From: Iris pallida
Lineage: Eukaryota; Streptophyta; Magnoliopsida; Asparagales; Iridaceae
Assembly (NCBI GenBank): GCA_029216955.1
Contig: JANAVB010004000.1
Span: forward strand, 2,877,829-2,941,828
Direction: 5' to 3'
Length of the DNA: 64,000 bases
In this document: in pieces, positions 41,987 through 52,872 of the stretch
How the letters are laid out: each line of letters begins with the position of its first letter
Position numbering within the stretch: position 1 is the first letter of the stretch
Translations under genes and position numbers: made by a program
The notes under the pieces: generated by a model
Told to the model about the DNA's origin: nothing
Database searches by the model: none
What the model saw: the letters and a program-made list of their open reading frames with translations, nothing else

Positions 41987-44900
41987 CTACAATCCCCGAT
42001 CCTCCCCAGGGTGGGATGAGAGTTCTCTGACTCGACGTCTCAGGTCGGCAGTACGAGTTTCCACAGTCGCCTGGACTCGCAGCTCGGCTTCTTGACGCAT
42101 TAACCCGACAGCCTCAGCGGAAGTTTTACTCTCATACTTCTCATCAAGCTGTCGTCGCTGCTGAGCCAAAGCAAGGGTCCGCTGAGTAAGAGTCGTTTCC
42201 TCCTGCTTGAATGCCACGTGTTCAGCCAGGACACGCTCAGCCCCTAGTTGAAGTTGGGCCCGCTGGTCTTCAAGACGGCGCATCTGAGCATCAACCTCTG
42301 CGATGTTAGCATCCACCGCAGCCCGCTTCTCCGTCGTCTTCTTCATAGATTGAGACAGCTGCTCCGCCGCAGCCTCAGTCCCAGCCACTTCACGCTCCCA
42401 ACTGCTCACCTCGGCTCGATGGGAAGCCTCGATCTCAGCCATCGACTTTCCTATCTCTGCATCTATCAAGACCGAGAGGTTATTTCGTTGGATGCGCTGC
42501 AGTTCCGCGAGCCGCTCGTCCAGCTCCATCACCGAAACCTCCAGAATTTCGGCCATATGGTCACGGCCCTGGTGAATGCGGATCAGCTCGATACAAGGCA
42601 TTGCCAAAGCTTTTGCCGCCGCAAAGCTCCCCTTGGCATCTACCACTGCAGATACACCTTTCTCCAGCATTTTGTACACTCCCTCGACGAGGAATTTCAC
42701 ATACCCGTCGGCTTCCGCCAGCACCTGCGGCGTCATAGCAGGAGTTGAGGGAGCTACTACAGTTCGCGGACCGGAGGAAGATCCGTCGACCTCGATCTGA
42801 GAGGTTTGAATCTCGGCAGCAATAGGCTCTTCATCAACAGGGCCCAGACTGCTAGCCCGAGGAGCCGAAGGAACAGAAGGAGCCGGCGCATGCGTCGTGA
42901 TAGTACCCCAAGTGGAAGGAGCAACAGAGGGTTCCACACCCTTACCCTTCTCAAGCTCGGAGAAATCATCGATGCCAACGGCCACCTCTTCTACCCCCGA
43001 CATTCTATCAGTATCAGCTACCTCCCCCGGCAAAACGGGGAGATCGACATCTATCTCCTGGCCAGCCCTAGGAGATAAGACCGGCAGAAGGGTCTCACTC
43101 TTCTCAAATCCCTCTACAAGGACAAAATCTGTCGCTACCCGCCTGATCGGTAGCCATCTCTATGTCCATGGTTGAAGCCAAGGAAGGATTCGGCAATGAT
43201 TCAGCCGACCTCCCTTCATCATGACCAGGAGGGGAATCAACCCTCTCCACTATCCCCACTGCTTCTGCTGCCCCCGCAACACTCCTGCAGCTCCGGAGCG
43301 GTGTCATCGGAAGACGATGAACTCCATTCCTCTTCATCACCAGGAAGCTGCGCACTTGCTAAACCTTCGATATGTGAAGCCTCCGTTGTGGCCTTCGCCA
43401 CCTCGGAAGCTGCTGCACCCTCAGGTTCCCTCATGACCGGAACCTCCACGATAACAGTATCCTCCGGATCTTCCTCCATGAAAGACATCATTGTCGGCGG
43501 GATACGCACTCCAGACGAGCTCGCCATCTCTTCTCGCCTACTCCCACCCGACTTTGGAGTACGAGGTTTTCTTTTTAGCGGCTCCTACAAAAGAAGATGG
43601 GATCTCGTAAGTGGCGGAACCAAAATCAGATTTAGTAGGATGTCCTTACCTCTTCGGACGCCGAATCCGATGACACCGTCGGTAACGATGCCTTCTTCTG
43701 CTTCTTCGACACAAGAGATTCAGCCCCTGTATCTGCACATCGTTTCGGTCGATCGCCCGAGGGTTCTGCTTGTGATGCGGAGGGGGCACTCCGTTGACCC
43801 ACCCCTGACGGACGATGCGGCCGAGCCTTCCCTGGCGTATCTCCAGTCGCTGCTAACTGGGTGCCTGCGATAAGGCTGGTCTCCCTGTCATATCCGGAGG
43901 GCGGGGCAGCCATAACACAGTAAAATTTGGCGGCCGAGTAAAGAATGAGCGGCCGCGGATCGGGGACGGGCAACGTAAAACGAGCTCCGGTACATCCGGC
44001 ATTATAGTAATGCCAAGCTCGTGCACCGTCCAACAAACTTCCAACATACCCCAGGGTATTACTGGGGTTATCCAACATCATCTGAGCATAACCAAATTGC
44101 CGCACAAAACGGCTCGGCAAGTACGGTTCCAGGTAGCACTGATTCCGGTTTCGGTACACCAGATGGGACGGCCGGATATTTTGCAACCAGCGGAATCCCC
44201 ATTGAGGCAGAGTGGTAGTACCTTCACCCAGGTCCCGTAAATCCTCGTTGGCCTCAAAACCCAAATAGATGGGACCAACTTTGGTGATCTCCCAACCCTG
44301 AAGACGGGATAAAACCTTTCTACAAACCGGGACACCAGTATGCGACCAGCTCCTCCGATGGAAACGACGAAGGAATGCATCTCCAGCCTTATAATCTCCT
44401 TCCGAGCCTGGGCTCATCACACTGGGATGATGCAGAATCAGCCATCCCATCAAATAGTGAAACGGCAGTTCGGCACGCGGGAAGTTATTGTTTCGGCCTC
44501 TGTCATGAATCACATTTCCAGCAAACTCTCTCAAACCTCGCTGCAGGTTACATACCATTACGGGGAGAAGAGCCAAACGCCGACCGAAAACCAGCTTCAC
44601 GGCTGGCAGGATTAAGTTTCGGGTTACCCTCTCTACGGCACCGGATCCGCCCGCAAATACGCAATCCCGGAGCCATATCATCAGGTTGGATGCCAACACC
44701 GCCTTGGGTGACATCCGATAAGCAAGATGCCAGAAGCAGCTGTAGGAGCGTGCATCTGACTACTGGTCCTCATTTCCTCGGGGATTTTTCTCCCCTAACC
44801 TGCTCATTTCGGACAACACTTCGCTATGAGAGAGCGCCGGTGGAGTGGAAAATTGTGAGGGATTCTTCTTGTCTTGTCTAAAGACATGATCTCTCCAAGC

Positions 44901-46331
44901 GGTCACATGAGGCTGCGTCCCGTTCCTATCCCGTCTCTGCATATAGTAATGATGACTCGCCACTTCCTTGAAGACGGCCGTCATCTCCTCAGCCCTGTCC
45001 CCCAGGATTTGAAGTTCCTCGTTGGTGGGAAAGTACTCTTCATAAGGTTCCGACCCCCAAGGGAGTTTTGACACCTCGTACATCTCATGAAGTGCGAACC
45101 CTAATTCCCCCACCGGGGTAAAGAAGGTCCCGGTATGGATATCAAACATCTCCAGGAGTGCGAGAAACATGTGCCAATTAAGGTCAACACCTGCCTGGGT
45201 AGCACGGATCGTGGCAGTCAACCCGATCTCTCGGAGCTCAGTCTGAAACCGCGACAAGATCCAGAGCGTCAGTTTATCCCATTTGGAGACGTAATGGCAC
45301 CAACCCTCCACCCGAAACTCTCCTGTCGGGTAGGAACGTTCCATCAAAAACATACGATGTGTAAAAGTCGAAGCACTATAAGCAAACGTATCAATGGGTA
45401 CATCACTGAAGAGGCTCCCAGGACGTAAAGTTCGCCAAGTGTAAGAAGACCCAGACCGTACAACGGTCAAAGCATCCCTTTGGTCGGAAGTAGAATCAAT
45501 TTGAATGACACCAGTCATCGCCCCTCCCTGAGAAGGGGTAAGCTCCCAAGACATTCTCCTCTGGGAAACAAGGCGACAGAAGGACATCAAAGGCCACTGA
45601 CGTTCAAGTTGCTTAACAGTCATATGCACTCCATTCGCAGTAAAGAACCAGTCCTCCTTGACCTTCAGTACTGACGAATCAGTAGAAGTGAGACGGTCTC
45701 CAAACAGGAACTCAGGCTTCAGGAAGGTCACTTTATCAGATGTGGAGGGTTTAATGACTCCACGCTCCATCATCCGTTTGAGGAACCAATACTGCTGATC
45801 ACGGATTAGGGTCATTCTCTCAGGAGGCTGATCCAGCATAAGAGCATCTTGAGCAGGGTTTATCACTTCCTCGTTATGCTCTACTCCCATTTGGTTGAAG
45901 GCAGCCTCCAAGAAAACTTCACTCAAAGGCGGGATTGCCATCGACACTAGTAAAAAATTAGAAAAAAGTCAGAAGAGAACACCCAAATGTGCCTAAAGGA
46001 GAAAACTACGGCGCATCACCAGGGTTTAAACCCATGCACGTCAGCAGTATAGCCTCGGCGCATCATCAGGGTTTGAACCCATGTGCGTCAGCAGTATAGC
46101 CTCAGCGCATCACCAGGGTTTAAACCCATGCGCGTCGGCGGGCAAAGACCGCGGCACATCATTAAAGACTCAAGGCCTATGTGCGTTGGCGTACGGACAA
46201 TGAGACTTACCAACCACCTCCGGCCGAACTTCGACAGGCCGACGAGGAACGGTAGCCGCCGCAACTTCCGCGGGCTCCTTCGCTTTCTCCTTCCCCTTGT
46301 CGGCAGCGCCGCGAGGAGTCTTGGGAGCCAT
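41987..46331 (-). CDS. Antisense spliced gene of element 4, plant-mobile-domain-like protein
   Basis: Predicted on the minus strand: exon 1 46331-46211 (ATG, MAPKTPRGAADKGKEKAKEP), donor GTAAGT; exon 2 45946-43650, acceptor ACTAG, donor GTAAGG; exon 3 from 43584 (acceptor TTGTAG; EPLKRKPRTPKSGG, nuclear-signal-like). Exons 1 and 2 sum to 806 codons exactly. Exon 2 has one in-frame TAG at 44760-44762 between NPRGNEDQ and SDARSYSCFWHLAYR. HTGTFFTPVGELGFALHEMY and PYEEYFPTNEEL resemble the plant mobile domain found in MAIL proteins and transposons. After 43237 the frame shifts twice (to about 43110, then to 43033-41987), or further introns exist. The C-terminal part (42700-41987) is a Glu/Ala/Gln-rich coiled coil. 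Its role in the element is unknown. Confidence 0.75.
46011..46190 (-). repeat. 47-bp tandem repeats inside intron 1 of the antisense gene
   Basis: Units start at 46011, 46058 and 46105 (exact 47-bp period), with a degenerate fourth near 46153. Each holds the palindrome GGGTTTAAACCC (one copy GGGTTTGAACCC) framed by GCGCAT and ATGCGC-like arms. In the fourth unit both arms are changed together (GCACAT with ATGTGC). Confidence 0.85.
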
Positions 46332-46426
46332 TCTCTCGAAGAAGGAGAAGTTAGGGTTTTGAAGAAGAAACTCTAAAGAAGCAGAGGCACAGAGAAGAAG
46401 AACTCTTTCTCTTTCCGACTCTTACC

Positions 46427-46434
46427 TATTTATA
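46427..46434 (-). promoter_or_regulatory. TATA box of the antisense gene
   Basis: Minus strand CTATAAATAGG, about 96 bp before the ATG at 46331. The predicted leader is pyrimidine-rich and contains AAACCCTAA, a telo-box-like word common in plant 5' leaders. The spacing suits a normal RNA polymerase II promoter. Confidence 0.7.
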
Positions 46435-46688
46435 GGGCATGGTCGCACGCGTGAACAGATGACGTGTGATCTCAGCCGTCGCCTCGGGTTCTGTACAAGG
46501 ATAGCAGCAAATAAAACCAAAAGATCATCATTAATCTTTTCGGTTACCGAGGCACCATCATCATTAACTGAGAAGAGCATGCGCCCGAACAAGCATGCGC
46601 CCAGAAATCATGCGCCCTGACCTCCATGCTTCTTATTCAAAGTATTCCAAAACTTATTCAAAAGTTTTGAAAACTTTGAAGGGGGTCT
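46435..46688. other. Upstream region of the antisense gene and polypurine tract
   Basis: About 250 bp without coding capacity between the antisense promoter and the 3' LTR, with ATGCGCC words near 46580-46620. The last bases (GAAGGGGGTCT, 46678-46688) directly before the LTR form the likely polypurine tract that primes plus-strand synthesis. Confidence 0.7.
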
Positions 46689-49034
46689 TGTAGAAGCAAG
46701 GAATTTCACAACCAGAAAGCCCATGCGCCAGACACTACATGCGCTAGAACTCAGACGAAGAACTTCACAGCAAAGTCAATAAGTATATACATTTGAAGAA
46801 GGACTTTTCATTTTATATATAAAAATCTATTACATGTCTAGAAAAGGTTGTACAAAGGAGAATTTCTACAAAGAAAGAGCCTAAGTCTACAGCTAGCGGC
46901 CATCATGCGCCTTCAGATAAGCGCAGCGGCCACCATGCGTCTCCAGATAGGCGCAGCATCACTATGCGCCACCAGTGAGGCGCAGCAGATATCATGCGCC
47001 TCCATCCAGGCGTATCCCATCATCTCTTCAGCACCTCAGTTATGTACATCCCTTCAGCCAAATTCTTCCAGCCAGGCTCACCTGGCCGAGCAGAGTCCAG
47101 TTATGTGCCGCTCTTCCAACCAGGCTCGCCCGATAAATGCTTCGACACAAAGCATTTAACCCTCTGGCTGGAACCAAGGAAGAGAAGAGCACCGCAAATG
47201 CTGTGGCCAGGGGAGGCTTCGAAAGAGCCTCCAAAGCCGAAGGAAGACCGTGATCGAAACCACGGCTAAAGGAGCAGCTTTCGACACGATCAAAGTGGAG
47301 AAACCCCACTTTGCAGGAAGAGAGAGCCTTGCACCGCCATTTCGATCTACGGCTCTTCCGGAATAACGGAGACGAGGCTCGAGCATCCCTATCTTTGGAT
47401 GCAACAGGCACCTTCCGCCTGCCTCAGAAGCCCTCGACTTCGTCTTTTGGATGTAACAGTCACCTTCAAGTGTATCAAAGACAACACAGCGTCTCATCTT
47501 CACCCTCGGGAGCACTTCGTCAGCAGAATGCACCCGTATGTTCAAGTTCATATTGGAAGTACGTGAGGGAATGAGAAGCAAATCTTCTCTCCATGCCACT
47601 ATTTATAGGCCGGGCAGATCAAACCTACGCGCCCAGTGGACGGCCCTCCGAATTCCGTGCAATGAATTTACATTAAATGGATGAACCGGACGCCTCGAAT
47701 TCAGCCAAACGGCTATTTATAGCACTCGAAGAGCGAGACAACCGCATCATTAAAAGACATGTCCGATGCGCCAGCCAGACAGCGCATCACACGGACGCGC
47801 CCTTCGGCATTAGGCGCATCACACAGACGCGCCCTACAGTACTCGGCGTATTATAGAGGGTGCGCCCCCACACATCTCCATACCGAGTGGAACGCCAACC
47901 GACGCGCCCACTCAGCTGTCCATCGAACGTCACCAACATTAAATGCTGAACTGACAGAGTTGGCAGCACGCCTCCCAAAGTCTGAACAGTTGACAGCTTT
48001 ATTCAGAAAACGAAGCGTCGGCAGCGTCAGCATCATCATGACTCTATTCCGACGGCTACTGCCACGTGGCCACCCGCATGTGCCTCTACGACCATGCGTC
48101 CACACCCGCATGCGCCTCTACGGCCATGCGTCCAAACCAGCATGCGCCTCAAAAGCCATGCGCCTCAGACCCTTCACTGATATACAGAGAAGAGTCTCCA
48201 GTTGAAGTTTTGCATGCGCCTCAAAAGCCATGCGCCCCAGACTGATCTCTGATCCCGAAAGACAGAAGGAAAGTCGCCTGCATGCGCCTCAAAAGCCATG
48301 CGCCTCAGACTGCTCTCTGATCCCGAAAGACAGAAGGAAAGTCGCCTGCATGCGCCTCAAAAGCCATGCGCCCCAAATGGTTTGTAACTCCTAAAGGTTA
48401 TGAGCCGCAGCCTCCTCCTGCGCCCAATCCAAGGCGCAGCTCGCCAGATCACGTCTCTCCACCAAATCCGAGATCTTCGAACCATGAGTCGACGACACGT
48501 GTCTTTTGACTCAACTCATCCAAGATTTCAGCAACGAAAAGATCTTCTCCCTGCTACGTGCCGGCTCACAACAGCAGTATGAAGAGTTCTCCCCCTCGAT
48601 CAGGGCGCAGCATCCATGCGCCTCCATCAGCAACCTCCACGTGGCGTTCCCACACCGGCGCATCCTACATACGCGTATGAGCAGCCAGCCTGCAAAACTA
48701 TAAATAGAAGGATCATCTCCTTCACACACACACAGAGACTCAGAACATAAGACTCACAGAGAATCCACAACAGAGAATCACCGGAGAGGCAGTTCTAGAC
48801 ACTCAACGTCTTCCTCCTCTCGGCAAGCTCCAGCACCCAGAGTAATCAACACCTTCAGAGAACCGATAACTGCCGTCAGCCGGTCAACGGAGTCAACGCA
48901 TTACCACTCGCTCCATTGGCACTAAGGACCCAGCTTAAACAAAAGTGTACTCCTAGGACTACATCTAAGTCCTATATTGTATCACTGTTCTGTTTGTATT
49001 AAGATTTCAATCAAAACAATTTTAATGGCAAACA
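46689..49034 (+). repeat. Element 4 3' LTR
   Basis: Same length as the 5' LTR, with a constant offset of 16268 bp. About 36 substitutions, mostly transitions. Followed by GGTGG (49035-49039), the target duplication, and by the resumed gag of element 3. Confidence 0.97.
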
Positions 49035-49881
49035 GGTGGGACCGTCTGCAACTTTTGGGGGTACTCCTCCACCAGTTCCGAGGACTACCCCAAGGATTCA
49101 GGGGATGCTACCACCACCGCCTCAGGGGATAGTTGACATGGGGTAGTTCTTTACCTTCATACAGCAGATGATGGAGACTCAGCGATGCCAGGTAGATGAT
49201 ATGAGGTAGGGCATTGACAATGCCCATAAGTTAGCCATGGTAGTAGTAGAGAAGGTGACTGCCCAACCACAGAAAGGGCAGATACAGCCGTACCAGCCGA
49301 GGACTCTGGACATTCAGGATTTTTAGATGATGCGGCCGTGAGACTTCAAGGGTACCGAGGGTATCCTATATACCGATGACTGGATCGAGCATATAGAGGA
49401 GATCTTTCGTCTCGTGGAGATACTAGCTAGGCTTCAGATAGAAGCAGAAGGCAGCCAGATGCAAGACCTTGCCCGCACTTGGTACCATACCAACCCAAGG
49501 TTGGTACAGAGGGGCAGACTTGGGAGGCTTTCAAGAAGCTTTTCAAGGAGAAGTTCTTCCCCGACACAGCCCTTGGCGCCTTGGAGACGCAGTTCGAAAA
49601 CCTGGTTCAGAAGAACCAGACAGTAGAAGAATACGCCGAAGAGTTCTGTCGTCTGAACAGATTTGTGGAAGGCCTGAGCGAGACAACAAAGGCTAGGAGG
49701 TTCAGGAAGGGCTTGATTAAGGAAGTCAATTCCTTGACCAAGAGCAACAGAAATGCTACTTTCAAGGAGATTTTGACGGAAGCTATGGCAGCGGAGGACG
49801 AACTTGAACTGAAACTAAAGAGAGGCCGTAATTCGCATGGAGCCAGTGACAGTGGAGGCCCGACCAAGAGGCCCCATTATT
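49035..49881 (+). pseudogene. Element 3 gag, main part
   Basis: Continues gag after the Tat insertion: SATFGGTPPPVPRTTPRIQG, then KGTEGILYTDDWIEHIEEIF, a frameshift near 49500, then TWEAFKKLFKEKFFPDTALG and FCRLNRFVEGLSETTKARRF. Stops: TAG 49144-49146, TAG 49207-49209, TAG 49324-49326 and TGA 49339-49341; at three of these element 2 has or implies Gln (CAG), and at the fourth Arg. The frame closes at TAG 49879-49881, again in a Gln-rich run. Confidence 0.85.
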
Positions 49882-50708
49882 AGCAGAAATATCATTAGAA
49901 GCCGTTCCGACAGCAGCAGTTCCAGAGTCAGGGTCGTGCGCCTTTTTAGCAGAAGCAGATACAGTAGGCGCCTAGACAGCAGCAAGTCATTAGTTGTACT
50001 TTTTGCAAGAAGCTAGGACATGTGTGGAACGAGTATAGGAAGAGGCTAGGCAAGTGCCTCATTTGTGGTTTAGCGGAGCACCAGCTGAGGGACTGTCCCA
50101 TGTCTTTGGGACATACAGCTCAGGGAGCAGGAGCCAAGGCTCTGGCTGGATAGCAGAAGGGACCATTGCTGACCCAGCAGCAGAAGATTATCCAGCACTT
50201 GCAGCAGACCAGACGAGGTCAGCAGGGGCGAGCCTTCACCATGTCAGCCGAGGATACAGAGGTAGTGGAAGATCTAATAGCAGGTTCTGTTCTTCTCGTC
50301 TCCTTTCCTGTATTCGCTTTGTTTAATTCGGGGGCTTTCCATAGTTTTGTGTCTGTATCTTTTGCTGTTAGACACCAGCTTTTTTCTGAACCATTGCCTA
50401 AGACTTGCAAGATCACTACTGGGGGTGGTATTATCCTCGTCCGTGATGTTTGCAAGGATCGGAAGGTAGTTTTGGGAGGCCGAGAACTGGATGTGAGTCT
50501 TCTCATAATGCCATTACCGAATTACGATATTGTACTCGGTATAGATTGGTTGAGCAGGCACCATGCCAGTATAGATTATCGCGGTGGTAGAGTTCTCTTC
50601 AGAGTGTCAGGAGAGCCAGAGTTCGAGTTCACCAGACGGGAGACGGACCAGAGCAACGGAGTCTTCTACAGAGTTTCAGTAGAGGAGCAGAGCGTACCAC
50701 ACCATTGA
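49882..50708 (+). pseudogene. Element 3 gag zinc knuckles and protease
   Basis: The Gln-rich stretch is riddled with TAG where homologues have CAG. The first knuckle reads CTFCKKLGHVWNEY (last Cys lost) and the second CLICGLAEHQLRDC (intact). The protease motif is degraded to FALFNSGAFHSFVS, with Asn in place of the catalytic Asp, so even a translated protease would be inactive. YDIVLGIDWLSRHHASI follows. Confidence 0.85.
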
Positions 50709-52276
50709 TAGCTGAGTTCATAGATGTATTCCCAGAGGAGTTTCCAGGGTTACCTCCGGACAGAGATATGGAGTTCTCTTTAGATTTGGTGCCCAGTGCA
50801 GAGCCGATATCTCAGCACGTCTATAGAGTGAACAACAATGAGCTAGTGGAGTTGAAGAAGCAAGTGGATGAGTTACGGGATAAAGGCTTCATCCGATCGA
50901 GTTCTTCACCATGGGGTGCACCAGTACTCTTTTTGCCAAAGAAGGATGGGTCTGTATGGATGTGTATCGACTACAGGGCTCTCAACAGCCTCACAATCAA
51001 GAACAAGTACCTGCTGCCAAGGATCGATGATCTGTTCGATCAGTGAAGCGGAGCGAAGGTATTTTCTATGATTGATCTGAGGTCAGGTTACCATCAAATA
51101 AAGGTAAAGAAGGAGGACATTCCGAAGAAAGCAATCAGAAAACAGTATGGCCAGTTTGAGTTCATGGTGATGCCGTTTGGGTTATTAACGCCCCGGCGGT
51201 ATTCATGAACTTGATGAACAAGGTGTTCCACCGGTATTTGGACAAGTTCGTGGTGGTGTTCATCGACGAAATCTTGGTATATTCGAAGACCCCAGAGGAG
51301 CACGAGGAGCATTTGAGAGTGGTTCTGGAGACTCTCAGGAAGGAGCAGCTTTACGGCAAGCTTTCGAAGTATGAGTTCTTTTTGGACCAAGTTGATTTCC
51401 TAGGTCATATTGTGACCGGAGATGGGATCTCAGTTGACCCAAAGAAGATCAGAGCAATTGAGGCATGGACAACACTAAGTTCAGTTGCGGAGATCAGGAG
51501 CTTTCTGGGATTAGCAGGCTACTATAGGAGGTCCATTCAGGATTTTTTCTGGATTGTAGAGCCATTTACTAGGCTGATCCGGAAGGACTTTGAGTTTATC
51601 TGGTCAGAGGAATATCAGGTTGCTTTCGATGAGTTGAAGAAGCGAGTAACGATAGCCCCGATTTTAACATTGCCATCAGGATCAGGCAGGTTCACTATCT
51701 ACAGTGACGCCTCAGGGAAGGGTCTGGGTTGTGTCTTACAGCAGCATGGGAAGGTAATTGCCTATGCATCCATGAAATTACGTCCGCATGAGAAGAACTA
51801 CCCTACCTGTGATTTGGAATTGGCGGCAGTTATATTTGCTCTTAAGTTGTGGAAGTACTATATATACATAGAGCGTGTTGAGATCTTCACAGACAACAAA
51901 AGCTTGAAGTATGTGTTTACACAGAATGAGCTCAACATGAGGCAGTACAGATGGTTGGAGTTGATGAAGGACTTCGACATTTCCTTGCAGTATCACACAG
52001 GGAAGGCCAACCTGGTTGCCGATACCTTGAGTAGGTATCCGGTAGCTATGTGTTTGACGATGGATCGTCACTTGTTAGCAAATTTAGAGAGCCTGGGGAT
52101 CAAGGTGATTGTGCCAGGAGTTCAGATTTAGATATGAGGACTTCAGATTCAGTCGGACTTGATAGAGAGGATCAAGTTGACTCAGTTCGAAGATGTTACT
52201 CTGCGGTGTATCCGAGACCAGGTTCGAGCAGGATTGGTGGATGATGTGTTTATTCTTGCAGAGGATGGCGCATTGA
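50705..52276 (+). pseudogene. Element 3 reverse transcriptase and RNase H
   Basis: Part 1 (50705-51046): [40 protein letters not shown], ending at TGA after DDLFDQ. A frameshift lies near 51190 (expected [11 protein letters not shown]). Part 2 (51205-52131): the active-site box is FIDEILVYS, the second Asp replaced by Glu; then [14 protein letters not shown], RNase H ([50 protein letters not shown]), ending at TAG 52129-52131. The frame continues to 52276, where the 596-bp insertion begins. Confidence 0.87.
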
Positions 52277-52872
52277 AACAAATTGCTAGTTTAACTTCTC
52301 TTATTCATCAAATGGTTGTAGGTGGTAACATGCAAACAACAATGGCTTGTGAGAATTGTTTAATACTAGGCATCCAACTGATATGTGCCCAATACTTGAA
52401 GACGAACCCAGTGTAACTCAAAATTGTCCAAGTTACCAGCAATACAAGCAACCATATCCTCTAAAAGTTACAACTTCTCAAACCAAATAGAATAAGTCAT
52501 AGAACAAGTAGGGAAATGGTTATTTTGGTTCCCATTTTTGTTCACAACATCTTTGACCCAACTTCAAGTCTGATTTCTTCCATGATGCAGCTTGATTTGC
52601 GAAAAACACAAAATATAAAAGTTGTAGCCCTGTGTCTTAGATTTCCAAATCTTTTTGAATCACCTCCATTGCTTTTCGGATGAAAAAGGTATGCCTATTT
52701 TGGTGAAAGGTGTCAAAACTGTCCAGAATTGCATTTTAGCTCCATTTTGCACATAGTGTCTCCAAATTCATCCTACAGCAAAATATAAATATAATGAGTA
52801 CCTTTAGTCATAAAATGAGCATAAAATGATGAACATCAAGGGATAAAAATATGACATTTTATGTTGTCATCA
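52277..52872. mobile_element. 596-bp chimeric insertion in element 3 pol
   Basis: Joining 52276 to 52873 restores the expected codons ([16 protein letters not shown]), so this stretch is an insertion. Left part, plus strand, with one frameshift: CENC then FNTRHPTDMCPILEDEPS, a CX2CX4HX4C zinc knuckle unlike that of the host element. Right part, minus strand from 52872: TGATGACAACATAAAATGTC and AT-rich text resembling the start of Athila-type LTRs. Target duplications are not obvious. Origin uncertain: a fragment of another retroelement or a sequence-capturing element. Confidence 0.55.

Larger units (their letters stand above)
30421..49034 (+). mobile_element. Element 4: complete Tat/Retand-like Ty3/gypsy retrotransposon with an antisense gene
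   Basis: Length 18.6 kb. LTRs 30421-32766 and 46689-49034 are each 2346 bp and differ at about 36 positions by hand count, with no indel. Target duplication GGTGG. The primer binding site TGGCGACTCTGCTGGGGAC lies 3 bp after the LTR, and a purine tract GAAGGGGG precedes the 3' LTR. Sense genes: leader ORF (32757), gag-pol (33775-41382) with two RNase H domains, the mark of the Tat lineage. An antisense, spliced gene (46331-41987) fills the 3' third. Extra antisense ORFs are known in this lineage. Confidence 0.95.

Noticed and set aside
44763..45946. Treating 45947-44760 and 44714-43632 (minus) as two separate antisense genes
   Set aside because: They are in the same frame and separated by a single TAG (44760-44762), with family-like text running through, so one interrupted exon is simpler.
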